DNA of 64,000 nt from Poecilobothrus nobilitatus (GCA_947095535.1 OX352774.1:240461825-240525824); one strand, 5' to 3'; shown: positions 44,359-55,930, numbered from the stretch's first letter. The notes: a model not told the origin generated them from the letters alone. Program-made: numbers and translations.

Positions 44359-44550
44359 TTTTTTTTTGTAATGCATTTATTTGCCACATAAATGTGGACA
44401 GGAAATTCCACAGTCTTTCCTGTTCAGGCGTGACTGTAAATTTCGTAAGGGGGAATAACTCTTACAACGTGTGTGGGATTCGAACCCACACTCCCTCGGT
44501 GTTTACAGCGTATTTTATACGCTCTTACCCATTAGGCCACCAAGGCCCCC
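44359..44550 (-). mobile_element. SINE family A, copy 3 (full length)
   Basis: A 192-base copy on the minus strand, with target-site duplication GTTTATATT (44350-44358 and 44551-44559). Box A TGGCCTAATGGGTAAG (44524-44539) and box B GGGTTCGAATCCC (44475-44487) both fit the pol III consensus. The T arm GTGGG-TTCGAAT-CCCAC and anticodon arm AGCGT-ATAAAAT-ACGCT fold perfectly. The A-tail is the T-run at 44357-44368. It differs from the 14.0 kb copy at only a few positions and has the better box B, so this is the best template for the family. Confidence 0.9.
44475..44539 (-). promoter_or_regulatory. Pol III internal promoter of SINE A (boxes A and B)
   Basis: Box A at 44524-44539 and box B at 44475-44487 on the minus strand, spaced about 36 bases apart, close to the spacing in tRNA genes. 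They show that the element head derives from a tRNA. The acceptor stem no longer pairs, so this is not a functional tRNA gene. Confidence 0.7.
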
Positions 44551-44559
44551 GTTTATATT

Positions 44560-46250
44560 ATATATTTATTTTTTTTTATATTGCAATAATAATTATATTT
44601 AGTATTCTAATTTTTTTATTCTAATTATTTTGATAAAGCAATTATTTCTTTTATACCCATACTTCACATACATATTATAAGTCCCAAGGTTTTTTAATTT
44701 AATTGAAATTAAAATTAAGATAATTAAAAATAAAAACAAACTTTAAAATCCTTTCTAGTAATTTTTGAGACATAAACTTATAAAAGTTTAAAATAATAGC
44801 ACTCTTGTACCTAATATCGTTTTCTAAATATTGAAGAAAAGTTCCCTTACAGTGGAATAAATTATTGAAACTCTGATTTTTGTAACCAACTATATAAAAT
44901 CTTTCCAAATAATTTTTTGTACATATATATTTCAATACCAAACATAGTGAGGAGTCCCACTTTAAATTAAAACAGTAAAGAATCATACGCCAAACATATT
45001 ACGTATTTCAGGAACATTTTATCTTTATAAAAAAAACTATCTAATTGTATTTCGAAATGTCGAATATCGAAAAAAAATTTTTCAGCATAGAAATTCAACA
45101 ATTCTTTTGTTTTATACTAATACCCTAATACTCATTTTTTTTCCGTATATCATTTTTTCGACAATTTCTCTTTCAAGATAAATTCTTTTCAACATTTTTC
45201 ACTATTCGACAATTTTTTTCTCAAAAATTTTTTCTTCAACATAACTCTTTTTTTTTTTAACAAAAAGACAGGATCTCCAAAATATCACCTAAAGAAAAAA
45301 AATTAAATTTCTCTTTCAGGGCAAAGAAAATATTCTAATAAAATTCAAAATGTTTTGCACAAAAATAAAGAAAAAAATAATCAAATAAAAAGGACACTAT
45401 CAATTATACAGATTTAAATTAAAAAAGGACAATTTTCATATGTCCATATAAAATTTTATTATAGGAATAAAGCTTTTTATTTTATATTTACAGGTATATA
45501 CATACAAGTATACACATTTTTTTTTAAATGCATTCATCAAAACAAAGTAACAAAGTAAACAATTTTTCCTTTGATTTAAAATTAAAATTGTTTTTTTTTT
45601 TCTTCAAATAACAAACGTTTACGAATTTATGGTTTTCATTTCTCCAACTTTCTATTTGTAGTGACTGGAAAATAATATGCAGAAAATTTGTTTTATAATC
45701 GAAAAACTTTAGATATAAATCAATAACATTTGAAAAATATTAAACATCACTATATTAATATATTTTCTTTTTAAATGTTCATATGTACATATTTAAGTGT
45801 CTTTAAGATCTATTTTAGTGTTACACTATGGTAGGCAGAGATTTTCATTCTGTATTTCAATATTTTATAGAATTTTATTAAAAAAATTTCAGTTTAACAA
45901 AATTTTAATTGAAAGAATTTTAAAATTATGTACCAATATGTATGAAGTTGGATTATAATAAATTCAGTATTCGTATAATGAGTTTAAGTGCCGCAAATCT
46001 TCTTATCGCATTTTTTGAGATATAGCCGTAGTTATTTTACTTGAGCAGTTTTCCTAATTATCTATTCAATAGGTAAGATGTAAGCAAATACAATTTCTAT
46101 TATTTCAAAATTAATACTTTTATTTTCAAACAAAAATTATTTCTTTACATCGGCTAATTATCGGCTATTTAAGTAATTCTTAATTAAATTCTTAGAAATA
46201 TACCGTTTTGGTTTCCATTCTATTGCGGTGAAATCTTCAAATGATTTTAT
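44560..46250. other. AT-rich spacer with short phrase repeats
   Basis: Between about 45050 and 45240, variants of ATTTTTTCGACAATTT and TCTTCAACAT recur every 20-40 bases. Otherwise no gene or repeat recognised. Confidence 0.35.
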
Positions 46251-46630
46251 TATACCCGTATGAACTATGTTCAAGGGTATAATAAATTTGCCATAACGTT
46301 TGTGACACCTTAAAGGAATCAAGCTAGATATAGTGTCAAAAGTGGATCGGCTCAGAATTGAATTCAGAAACGTCCTTCCGCCCGCACGATAACTCAATAA
46401 ATAACGGAGCTAGGAGGCTGAAATTTGTTGTAACTAACTTTTGCAAAATTGTTAACTTCACTATTGAAATCCAGCATTTTGGGCCGTCGAGTTCGAGTAG
46501 CTGCTATACAACTTATTTCTTGTTATGGAAATAACTCAGTATCTTATTATGGAAATAACTCAGCCGGTTCAGGCTTCTTGTACCTCGTGGAACTTAATGA
46601 ATTGGCACTACTGCACTCTTCCTCGTTTTA
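46251..46630 (+). mobile_element. DINE-like element H, copy 3 (short, complete ends)
   Basis: A 380-base copy with both ends: the head TATACCCGTATGAACTATG then TTCAAGGGTATAATAAATT, and the tail CTGCACTCTTCCTCGTTTTA. It shares with 8227-9165 the blocks CGTTTGTGACACCTTAAAG, GTGGATCGGCTCAG, GAGTAGCTGCTATACAACTT and GGAAATAACTCAGT. The central array is reduced to one partial unit, with a small duplication TATGGAAATAACTCAG (twice). An internally deleted derivative, useful for defining the ends of the family. Confidence 0.7.
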
Positions 46631-47639
46631 TTTATTTTTGATATTTTCAAAATGGTACAGCACCATATATAGGATAATTGATTAAAAATAATATTAGCAA
46701 ACGAAATATTATTAAAGAAAATTCTGATGATTATATTAAGATTTTTTTAATATTTTGTAATATTTTTTTTTTGTACTCATTATTTTCTTCTACAATCTAT
46801 TTATTTCTAAATTCATATTTTTTATGTAACAGGCGGCCGAATATTTAAAAATACATTCAATACAAATATTAATGATTCGAATTAAATTTTAAATTTTTAT
46901 ATAACTATTAATTAATTGTGACTAATACTATAAGTTTTTTTTTTTTTTTGAAATTATACAAAATTTTTATTTTCTATAATCGAATCTGATTGATGGATTG
47001 TTACAAAATAAAGTAAATGAACTTACAAAAAAGAATACTATAGATATTTGTTACTTTTGAAATACAAAAATACCTTAAAAAGAAATGTATGTAGATACAA
47101 TCAAAAACATGTCAATATACCATATTCCCTAAACACACAATAAAATGTCTAAAAGCAATTCCTTGCATTATCAGTTTTTATTTGAAGTGTACTCATTTTT
47201 TTTTTGTTGTATGCATTACAAGATAAAAGGTTATAGTTACTATGAGACTTTTCTATGTCTTATAATTCCTATGATATTTAAAAAAAAAACATGCATAAAG
47301 AAAATTATATTCAAATATATCTGTAGTGTTTCCTCCTCAACTTTCTCCTATTTATAATATGTAATGACAAGTTTTCATTACAATAAATAATATAATATAT
47401 ATATACGTATATATATATATATATATGTAAATGTATTTAATGTAAGTTAAATTTATAAATAAGTAAGTTAAATTTTTGTGGTCTATGAATATTATTGTGG
47501 ATATGAATATTTCCGCTTGTAAAAAGTTGAAACAATCCCTTCGGTTTACTGAGCTCTTTCATAAATAGCCTACTACTAGATTAGATTATATATTGCATTG
47601 ATTAATGTAGTCCTAGATTGATTGGGATTATTTAAAAGG
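46631..47639. other. AT-rich spacer with AT microsatellite
   Basis: (AT)n with one CG interruption at about 47393-47427. No gene. Confidence 0.35.
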
Positions 47640-47775
47640 AGTATAAGTAACACTGCAAACTGTTAATGTAGATCTACTGTGTGTCTTCTATTACTATGTG
47701 TTGTGCATTTTGCCCCCACTTAAAATATTTCTGTCAGCCGTCCTGCCTTTAACAGGAAAGAAGTCTTAGTAAAGG
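47640..47775 (-). repeat. Unidentified repeat E, copy 2
   Basis: Parallels 21010-21230: TGTAGATCTACTGTGTGTC, TTACTATGTGTTGTGCATTT, TGCCCCCACTT, ATTTCTGTCAGCCGTCC and AGGAAAGAAGTC appear in the same order. Shorter and without the open frame of copy 1. Confidence 0.5.
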
Positions 47776-47849
47776 AAACTAAGCCTCTAAAATATATCTA
47801 CTGATTTTTATCAATAGAAATCAAAAGATTTTTAGTTATTACTCTTTCA

Positions 47850-48225
47850 AGCTCATTTTCAAAATAATTTACTTTTTAGTTTCATTCTGCCCGTATATCT
47901 GTTTGCAAAACTTGTAGACTGTTTAAAATGGAACAAGAAAATGTTAACTCATTAAAAAATGTATTTTTATAGAACAACTTACAACTTGAACAAAAACATC
48001 AAACGTAAGGAAATTGAAGTTTTTAAATGCTTTTTGATTATATGAGGGTCCTAAATATTGAAGAATGATTCCCTTAATTATTGCACAATTTGCTTGATAG
48101 AAAAAATTTAGAAAACAAAATAAATTTCAATGGAAAAATATAGTGACTATTCAAAAATTATTGTCATTTTGAAAATGTATGCTTTTAAAAAGCATTGATT
48201 TTAGTTATCGCCTAATTGTTATATT
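47850..48225 (+). mobile_element. DINE-related element G, copy 5
   Basis: Start CTCATTTTCAAAATAATTTAC then CTGCCCGTATATCTG (decayed GTCY run) and GCAAAACTTGTAGACTGTTT; end ATTTTGAAAATGTATGCTTT then AAAAAGCATTGATTTTAG. Middle shortened. Confidence 0.5.
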
Positions 48226-49229
48226 AATATTTTATTAAAGCGCCCATTCTAATTCAAAACGTCGACGATCAATTTTAATTTTTTTCATGATTTCAATTCA
48301 ATACATACTTTCTTTGTACTTTCAATACGAGAAAGTATAAATCGTTTTGCATGAATTCTCCAAAATGAAATATTAATATTTTATGAAAAAATTTCAACAG
48401 AAATATGAAAGATTTTTTTCAATAGAAAAATATTCAATAAAATAATTTTTATAACATCAAATAAAGTTTCTTATTTGTGCATCATCCTTTAAACAATAAA
48501 TTTTCTTAAAATAGAGTTTCCATTTAATATAAAATGCATTCATAAAAAGATAAATATTTACATAGTATTTAATTTAATTTTAATAGTTTAACCCTTTAAA
48601 ACATAGAAAAATTTTAGTATAGATTAAAATGACGAGACTATTCTTTAGAATCTTTTGTTAATAAAATCTTAATCTCTAGATTTATTTTATTTTTAGTTTT
48701 ATATATTTCTTTTATAATGTCATTTAATGTAAAGCATCATGATTTAACCTAATTTTATTATTAATTAATTTTATTTTTCATCTCATCTCATCTCATCTAT
48801 TGAATTTTATCCCTTTTAAATTAATTATTATGAATCTTATGAATTTTATAGTACTTGTTATTATAGTGCTATATAAAATGGATTATTGTTTTTCAAAAAA
48901 GTTTTCTATAACAAAAAAAAAAAAAAAAATTGAATAATGTGTTATAAACAATACAAATTTTCTTGCAAAAATTACATTAATTTATTTTAAAACTACCTTT
49001 TACAAATAAAACTGTATAAATAATTTCTAACGTCTATTATTCTTATTTTTTATTTCAATATTTTGTAAGTGAAAATTAAATGAAAATAAGTATGTTACAA
49101 TTAAATAGTATTTAAAATTGATTAGGTTTCAAAAATAACAATATAACAATAACTTGCATGCTTTTCTATGGACAAAAAATTTTTTTTTCCCATTACTTCT
49201 TTTCAAGTTTTGACATTTTTCGTCAGGTT
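48226..49229. other. AT-rich spacer
   Basis: A TCATC pentanucleotide repeat (about four copies) lies at 48778-48798. No gene. Confidence 0.35.
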
Positions 49230-49570
49230 TAGTGGCACATTTTGGTAACAATAAATAACGCTCCAAAAAATAATGCCGAATCGGCTTTATTTCCATTTCT
49301 ATGCGGAATTAAAGCCGATATCGCGAATTCGATCTTATTACAGTTTTAAAAAGGAAATAAAACAGAACAGATTGAAAATGAAATAAAGTTGAACGCCGAT
49401 TCGTTTTTTTTCTATATTCTCGCCAGCCCAGTTGGACGCGGGCGAGGATCTCTCCGATAATCGGTGGCGTTGGCGGACGCGCATATCATTTGCATGGTGC
49501 ATAATGCATTTTTAATTAATAATACATTCCCAATTCGGAGGAATTTTATAGTCGGTGAATTAATTGTATA
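49230..49570. promoter_or_regulatory. GC-rich island with ordered motifs, candidate enhancer or insulator
   Basis: The most GC-rich stretch in the window (49415-49485 is clearly above half G+C), matching none of the repeat families. CCGAT or ATCGG occurs repeatedly: GCCGAATCGGC at about 49272, a perfect 10-base inverted repeat ATCGGCTTTA...TAAAGCCGAT, GCCGATATCGCG at about 49313, GCCGATTCG at about 49395 and CCGATAATCGG at about 49453. CTCGCC (49419-49424) and GGCGAG (49441-49446) form a hairpin. Next come a perfect POU octamer ATTTGCAT (49488-49495), two TGCAT sites and TTTAATTAATAA (about 49511), a homeodomain-type site. CGATA/TATCG cores recall BEAF-type insulator motifs of flies. No coding frame. 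A regulatory role is inference. Confidence 0.45.
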
Positions 49571-50651
49571 GTCGGTAAAAAAAACAAAGTTTGCTGAGTT
49601 ACAAGTTTTGCTTTTCGAAAACTTATTTTAAATTTTAAATTTTATTTTGTTTATTCATTGATCAGTTTGCAAAACATCATTCTAGAAAAAGCTATAAAAA
49701 TTTTACAAAAGATAAATAAATAAATAATCGTTTTAATTATTTTTGTATAAAAAATAAAACTAATAAAACTTCTTAATTCAAAAGCTTAATTAGAACAACA
49801 AAAAGAATAAATTATATTATAAAGATTATTAAAATAGTTTCGAATATTTTCGAAGAATTAACAATATAGAAAAAAGATTTCAAAAATATAATAGAGAGAA
49901 TCAATACATTTATAAATAATAATTAAGATTATATAAAATTTTTCATGTAATTCTACTTTATATAATTTATATGTTTTTTTATGTAATTGTAAACTTTTTG
50001 CCAAGTTTTTTTTAAGTCATTTGTTAGAATTTAAATCGAACTGTTCAATAAAACTGCAATCGCTAAACGCTAAAATTTTATAATTGTAAAGAAATGAAGG
50101 ATGAAAAATTTATAACCTATAATTTTTACAAACTCGGAATTTAGATACCTTTCCATTTTTTTTTTTTTTTTAAATGCATAATATATGTATGTATTAATAA
50201 CTAAATAACATAAGTATATAAAGAGATTTTCTTTACTAAATGGATTATTACTAAATAAAAGTCATATAAAATTAAAATAAAATTACCTTTGTTTTTTTCA
50301 AAGGTAAATTTTCTTTAAAAAAACAAATTTTAATAAAGTTTGTAAAATTTTTATGAGAGAATTATAGCAATTCAATGATATTTTATAATAATATTATCGA
50401 ATTACGTATAAATACACGTAAACAATCTTACCTTTGCACACTGAATTGGATTTTTAGATCGTTTATTCAAATTTAAAAATTCCAAAAAAAAATTAAAACC
50501 ATTTTTAGTTTTTAAGGTAATTTCATTAACAACTTTATTATATTTATATCATTAATAAAGAAATTATCATATTTACCATCCAATAGTACACTTCTATACC
50601 ATTAATTATAATTTCATTGATTTAATATCAAAGTTATTCTATTATTAATTT
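49571..50651. other. AT-rich spacer
   Basis: Two TATAGTCGGT repeats (49549 and 49568) flank the end of the island. Nothing else recognised. Confidence 0.3.
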
Positions 50652-52240
50652 TTATACCCGTACGATAGGATCGGGTATAATAAAATTACTCCTCCGTTTG
50701 TAACACCTCGAAATAAGCGAGCTAGATTTACCTTCAAAGGTATGGATCGGATCAGAAAAAAATTCTAAGACTTTTGAGCCATGTCCGTCCGTCCGTCCGT
50801 CCGTCCGTCAGCACGCTAACTCAAAAACTAAGAAAGCTAGAATCTTGAAATTTACACAAAATATTCTGGGAGTAATTTGTAGGTTCCCTATTTTTTTTGG
50901 TTGAGTTTGGACCAAGCCTTAGGGTAGCTCTCGAACACCTAACTTTTAGATCCCGACATTTTTTTTGCAATAGAGCTATGAAATTTTAACAGCTGATAGA
51001 TCTCACAAAAATATTAATTTTATTTTTAATAACTTTTTTTTGTAGCCCCACTTGTTACGGAGCTGCAGCTCCCCAAAGGTTCAAAAAAGCTCTATATTTA
51101 AATTGTTATACCACAAGTTCTATAAGGTATATCTTCATTTTGAAAACGCCAAACGATTACTACTTTTATTAGCTTTAAAAGTATATATACAATAAATATA
51201 TATTTGTGGCATACAGTGTCTTAATTTACCGTTATGTGAAACTCAAATTTTGCAAAATCCTTCAACCCTTCTATCTGCTAAACGGTTTAAGTTGGAAACT
51301 TGAAATTTTGACAGATGTTATATCTTTGAAAATAAGTATGAGTCATTTCAGAAACTTTTTTTGTATCGCCCCCCGTTTAGGAGCTGTAAGGGGTCAAAAA
51401 CTGAAAATTTCCTATTTTTAAACACCTGTAACTTGAACACCTGTTAAAATTTTTTTAAAGTAATACACAAAAATTAAAGCTTCAACATTATGTTCTTATT
51501 TCTGTTAACAACTTTTTTTAATAATATAGGGTTACTTTATAATTGACGAAAGTGTTACTTGATTTTTTCAAATTTTCTAACAAATTTCTTCAACAAATTT
51601 TTTGCATTTTGTTTTACTCGATAATTTGAAATTGTTGAGGATATAATGCGTAGTACATAAAAATGCAAATAAATAAACAACATAACGGTTGCTTGAAGAA
51701 TTTTTATTTATATGATATTGATATATATACATACTTATATAATATCATGTTTATTTAGATATCGTATATGTCACTAGTGAATGAATGATAAGAGTATAGA
51801 TGTATATTATATAGCGCCGTATTTACAAACATATTATATGTATTTTATTGTACTTATAAGAAATTATTCTGTCAATGGAATATTTAAATATAATAAATTA
51901 TAATATTTAAAATTATATTTACTATTTTGTACTAAGTAAATTTAATATACATTTACCGCTTAGTATTAAATGGTACTATAGAATATTTGAAAAAGTTTTG
52001 GATTGATAATCGTTATGTGAAAGGTTAGAATTTGCTTTTGAAGAATGTACATATAAACATATAGTTTGAATATATGTACAACCCATAGTTCTAGAAATTA
52101 TAAAATTCACCCAAATTATTTTAAAATACTAAAATATTAAAAAAATAATATTGTGAGCAGAGTGACAGGCTGTGAACATACTAACGGTTCGTACGGGTAT
52201 CTAAGAGTTGACAAAGGCAACTGTATTCTTCCTCGTTTTA
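50652..52240 (+). mobile_element. DINE-like element F, copy 2 (full length)
   Basis: A 1.59 kb element with all landmarks of a fly DINE-1/Helentron-associated element. Head: ATACCCGTACGATAGG then ATCGGGTATAATAAA, a hairpin. Next GTTTGTAACACCTCG and TATGGATCGGATCAG, a (GTCC)6 run at 50783-50808, CTAAGAAAGCTAGAATCTTG, and two related central blocks about 320 bases apart (GTAGCCCCACTTGTTACGG near 51045; CGCCCCCCGTTTAGGAGC near 51367). The sub-terminal inverted copy of the head follows (TTCGTACGGGTAT at about 52188), then a short hairpin AGTTG-ACAAAGG-CAACT and tail TATTCTTCCTCGTTTTA. It is the inverted partner of 17785-19350. Open frames inside are shadows; nothing protein-like is encoded. Confidence 0.85.
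50783..50808 (+). repeat. (GTCC)n microsatellite in the DINE-like element
   Basis: Six consecutive GTCC units. A variable GTCY microsatellite at this position is a hallmark of fly DINE-1-type elements. The inverted copy at 17.8-19.4 kb has only two to three units. Confidence 0.85.
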
Positions 52241-54510
52241 AATTTATTTTAAAAAGAATTTTATATCAAAAACAATTTAATAAAATATAAACTTTTAATA
52301 TTATTATCCCAATCGATCATTTATTTTAAATTATATATTTAAAAAGAAAAATTTTATTGATTTTGTAATTGATTATAAATTTATAATTAAATTATTTTTA
52401 ACACATTCAGATAAAAATATTTTATGTTAAATATTATTAACGCATTAATATTGTTTTTTTTTTTTGTATTTTTTTTTTTTGGAAATTGTTGACGTTTTTT
52501 TTTTTTTTTTGAAATATCGTAAAAAAATGAATCCATTAAATATACATATATATATATATATATAAATCCATTAAATTTATCTTTATACTCTCGTAAAAAT
52601 GAAATTTCAAGGTAAAAATCTGTTAAATATTAATCAATTTTTTAAAAATGACAGATGATGTGTAAATATACATATTGTATAATAAAGAAATATAATAAAA
52701 TGTAATGTTAATCAATATTTATGGTTTAATATACATTATTATGGTTTAATATACATTCACTTTGTTAAATTATTAATTTATACGCTTAAAATCATTGTAT
52801 TCATGAAAACAGATTAAAAAATTCTTTTTTAAATAAACGGTAACTCTATTAAAAATACTACACTGAAACTGTTTAATAAACGTATACATCTTTCAATAAT
52901 GAACAATGTAAGTATATTATCTTTCGAAATATCAAAAAATCAAAATTACCAAAAAATAATTTATTTTAAAATTTAAATTTATAAGAATTTCCCAAAAAAA
53001 AAAGTAAATAAAAATTCTTATTTTAAAAAAGCTTATGTATTTTGATGTTTTTAATTCTATTAGGCCATTCATTCCTTATAAAAATGCGATTTTATATGAG
53101 CTTGCTTATAATTACATCAATCGATTGTCATAAATTGTTATTGCCTTAAATTTCATTTAAAAGCCTAAATTTCAAACTGGACACACTACTATAAAAGTTT
53201 TATTTACACTTAGATACATTTCTTACGATTTTCCAAATATTTACAAGTTAAAAATACAAGTCGCGATACTTTACCTCATACAAATACTCATACATTGAAT
53301 CTATCTCATACAATTACTCATACATTTTATATATTCATAAAAAACGAATTAAATCATACAAATGACAGAAGATTTTTCTGAAAATTTTATATAAATAAAT
53401 TGGTATGTACTTCTATTTTATAAAATTATAAAAAAAAAAAATTTTGTGGCTATTTTAAGGTAACGTTTTATTAATAAATTTTAATTATTAATTCAACTGT
53501 TAAATATCTACTTTATAGTTACAAAATGTCTATTTGAAATGTAAAATGTCTGTTGGAGATTCTGAGGCCTTAAATGCTGTATCTTTCTTAACTGTTATTG
53601 GAGCTATTAATTTCAACAGCCCTCAAAATATATTTTTTCCATTCATACATAATTCTTAAAACATCATCTACTATTAACTCGTTTACTAACATATTGTGAA
53701 CACTAATATCCATCTTGTTTTTTCAAAAATTCTCTAACTTACCCACTAACCCAGAATTCATTTTGTAGTTATATTGACATTTATTGACAAAATTCCAACA
53801 AAACTAAACTATTTTTTGAAAATTTTATTTAAATACTTTGATACAATTTAATGTATGAATCACGATACAAGTGCTGATACTTATAACATAGTGTAAATTA
53901 AGCTTAATATTGGCAACAAAAAACATATATTTTTAAAAAAATTTAAATAGCTGACTGTATTTAAAAGAAAAAATTTTAAAAATATGCTCATATTATAACA
54001 AAAAATATTAAATTACCATTATTATAATATACATTAATGAAAATGGACAAACTTAAGCTTTTGACTTTTCATTGTAAAGTAAAAAAACAATGTTTAAATA
54101 ATAATATATTAAAGAAAAATTTTAAATGAGTCCATATTATATTATATTTTCTCAATATTATTTTTATCGTTAATTTTTTATTTCACAATTTAATAATAAT
54201 TGAAAAACCAAAAAGGTACATTTAAAATTAATTTCAGAGTTGAGTTACAAAATAATCAAATTAACATTACATCAATAAATAAATAATATAATATTATTTC
54301 ATTGACAGACCCTTAATGGATTCTTCTCAATGTTAAATTTGACAATAATTAGGAAAATATACAATGTTTAATACAATATAAATCATGTTTTTGTGCATCT
54401 TAATTTAAAATTTATAATAGTTTTTATTATTAATTATATTTGATGGTATAAAAACAGAACAGCTTACATTAAAATAATAACTGGTGTTTGTAAGATTTAT
54501 ATATATATGT
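52241..54510. other. Long AT-rich spacer
   Basis: T-runs at 52450-52510 and an AT microsatellite at 52543-52562. Around 53540-53760 the base composition is less extreme and the minus strand contains a short protein-like piece, MDISVHNMLVNELIVDDVLR, followed by stops. I do not recognise it and do not call a gene. Confidence 0.35.
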
Positions 54511-54697
54511 ACAGTCAGTTTCAATATTATTTATATACCACCAAATTTTGTTGGGACTATGAACTGAAATCAAAATATCTTCTAAAATTTTTATCAAATT
54601 GAACTCAAATTTAATTTGTAAATTCTTTACTATTTTTTCAACAATTCAAAAAAAGTTTAAAAACAAAAAAAACAAAAATTTCAAAATTATTTGCACA

Positions 54698-54770
54698 CTT
54701 GTTAAGTGTTTCAATATTATTTACACATCGTAATAAAAAAAAAAAATAATGTAATTCTGAAAACTGAGGC
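54698..54770 (+). repeat. Tc1-type element left terminal inverted repeat
   Basis: Pairs with 55858-55930. Unusually long for a Tc1/mariner end (about 70 bases), with the palindrome CTTGTTAAG at the tip. Confidence 0.8.
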
Positions 54771-54869
54771 GGTTTTTCTGATGTAAGTGGAATTAATTAA
54801 CATTTTGTATTTGCGCCCTTTGCAACTATTACCTGTTGAAGACGTTTCGACATGAAGTAACTAAATTTC

Positions 54870-55752
54870 TTACTTCTAAACTAAGTAACTAAATTTCTTA
54901 CTGGTGGTCTATTTCCAAACATTTTCGATTATGTTAAGATCAGGGCCCTGTGGAGGTCATTTTAACACATTTTGTTCAACACCCGATAAAAATTGCGTTA
55001 TGCCTCTTGCTTTATGAATGGAAGCATTATCATGTTGCAAAATAAAATCCTGGTCAATCAATTCGATACCTGTAACAAATGCAACATCATTTAGAATGAG
55101 CTGCGTACTCGGCTGCGTTCCTCTTTTCTTGTCATGCGACAAGTGGACCAAAACCATTATAAGAAACACATCCCCACAAAATGATTTTTCCTCCATTTGA
55201 ATGACATGTTGGAATATTTACAGTTCGTTTTTCCTTTTTCACTTGGTTGAAAATGATAAAAGCGCTTACGATAGGTCCCATCTAATGAAACAACTGTTTC
55301 GCCCGTTATACGCCTCCAAAATTATTTAGGTTTATTATTATACTCCAAAGCAAATTCTAGCCAAAGTGTTTTTAGGAGAAATGAAAGGTTGTTTTCAAGA
55401 CACATACGCTTTAATTTTCTTTTTTTTGAGCTTTTTGTAAATTGTTGTTTTGCTTATTTCTTTCTTTTTATTACGGTTACCATTTTTTCGAATGTTTCTC
55501 AAACTTTCGGTGGGACTTCTCTTTGCATATCCAAAAATACAATAATCTTCTTTCTCATTTGTTACCCTTTTCCTGCTTTTTCCAGCTACATTTAGAAGGC
55601 TTTTTTTTATTAGTTTTTTTGGAATGTTGATAATAAACCGTACGCTTGTGACATTTGTATTTTTTTTAAAGCTCAGAAGCCGAAATTCCACTTTTATAAT
55701 TAGCAAAGATCGCTAAACGTGTTGCGAAAATTAACTCTTTACTTCGTGGCAT
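54870..55752 (-). pseudogene. Tc1-type transposase pseudogene
   Basis: Starts at ATG 55752 (MPRSKELIFATRLAIF), the usual beginning of the Tc1 helix-turn-helix DNA-binding region; the second helix-turn-helix appears in another frame near 55430 (KTTIYKKLKKKKIKAYV). Catalytic-domain pieces follow in shifting frames: a segment near 55170 equivalent to the family's GG-VMVWGC-S-NG-GPL, then ILNDVAFVTGIELIDQDFIL and the second catalytic aspartate in LQHDNASIHKA (about 55000). The third acidic site is in DLNIIENVW (about 54915), separated by an in-frame TGA at the usual tryptophan. At least two frameshifts, one internal stop and about 40-50 fewer codons than a normal Tc1 transposase (about 340 residues) make it non-functional. 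Confidence 0.85.
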
Positions 55753-55857
55753 TTTTATTCTTTTTAATTACTTTATTATGATAAAAAATAAAACTCGAAT
55801 GGCTATAAAATCTCTATTTCAGTAAATAAGTTAGCTGGTGTAGTCACACATGCCAGC

Positions 55858-55930
55858 TTAGTTTCCAGAATTACATTATTTTATTTTTTTTTTATTACGA
55901 TGTGTAAATAATAATGAAACACTTAACAAG
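55858..55930 (-). repeat. Tc1-type element right terminal inverted repeat
   Basis: The inverted copy of 54698-54770. Arms share ATTATTTACACATCGTAATA and AATAATGTAATTCTG and differ mainly in the A-run length. Confidence 0.8.

Larger units (their letters stand above)
54698..55930 (-). mobile_element. Tc1-type DNA transposon, inactivated
   Basis: A 1,233-base element with long terminal inverted repeats: 54698 onward reads CTTGTTAAGTGTTTCAATAT, and the complement of the right end gives CTTGTTAAGTGTTTCATTAT. Similarity between arms runs about 72 bases, interrupted only in the poly-A/T part. The right flank is TA, the expected Tc1 target; the left flank is CA, probably a mutated TA. A broken transposase lies between on the minus strand. 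The segment 54511-54697, just outside the left end, begins ACAGTCAGTTTCAATATTAT and may be an unrelated Tc1-type end. Confidence 0.85.

Noticed and set aside
44475..44550. Functional tRNA gene with anticodon AAA
   Set aside because: Boxes and arms fold, but the acceptor stem does not pair and the unit continues into a SINE body with an A-tail.
46158..46397. 79-codon minus-strand frame
   Set aside because: Runs across the boundary of the short DINE-like element and is antisense to its conserved head.
49230..49570. Coding exon explaining the GC-rich island
   Set aside because: No frame stays open through it and the motif structure is palindromic, not codon-like.
51206..51421. 71-codon frame in the 50.65 kb element
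   Set aside because: Not open in the inverted partner at 17.8-19.4 kb; no protein similarity.
53540..53760. Possible exon or transposase fragment on the minus strand
   Set aside because: About 40 codons look protein-like, but stops follow on both sides and no family is recognisable.
55389..55706. Several overlapping 60-100 codon frames on both strands
   Set aside because: Shadows and shifted frames of the broken Tc1-type transposase.
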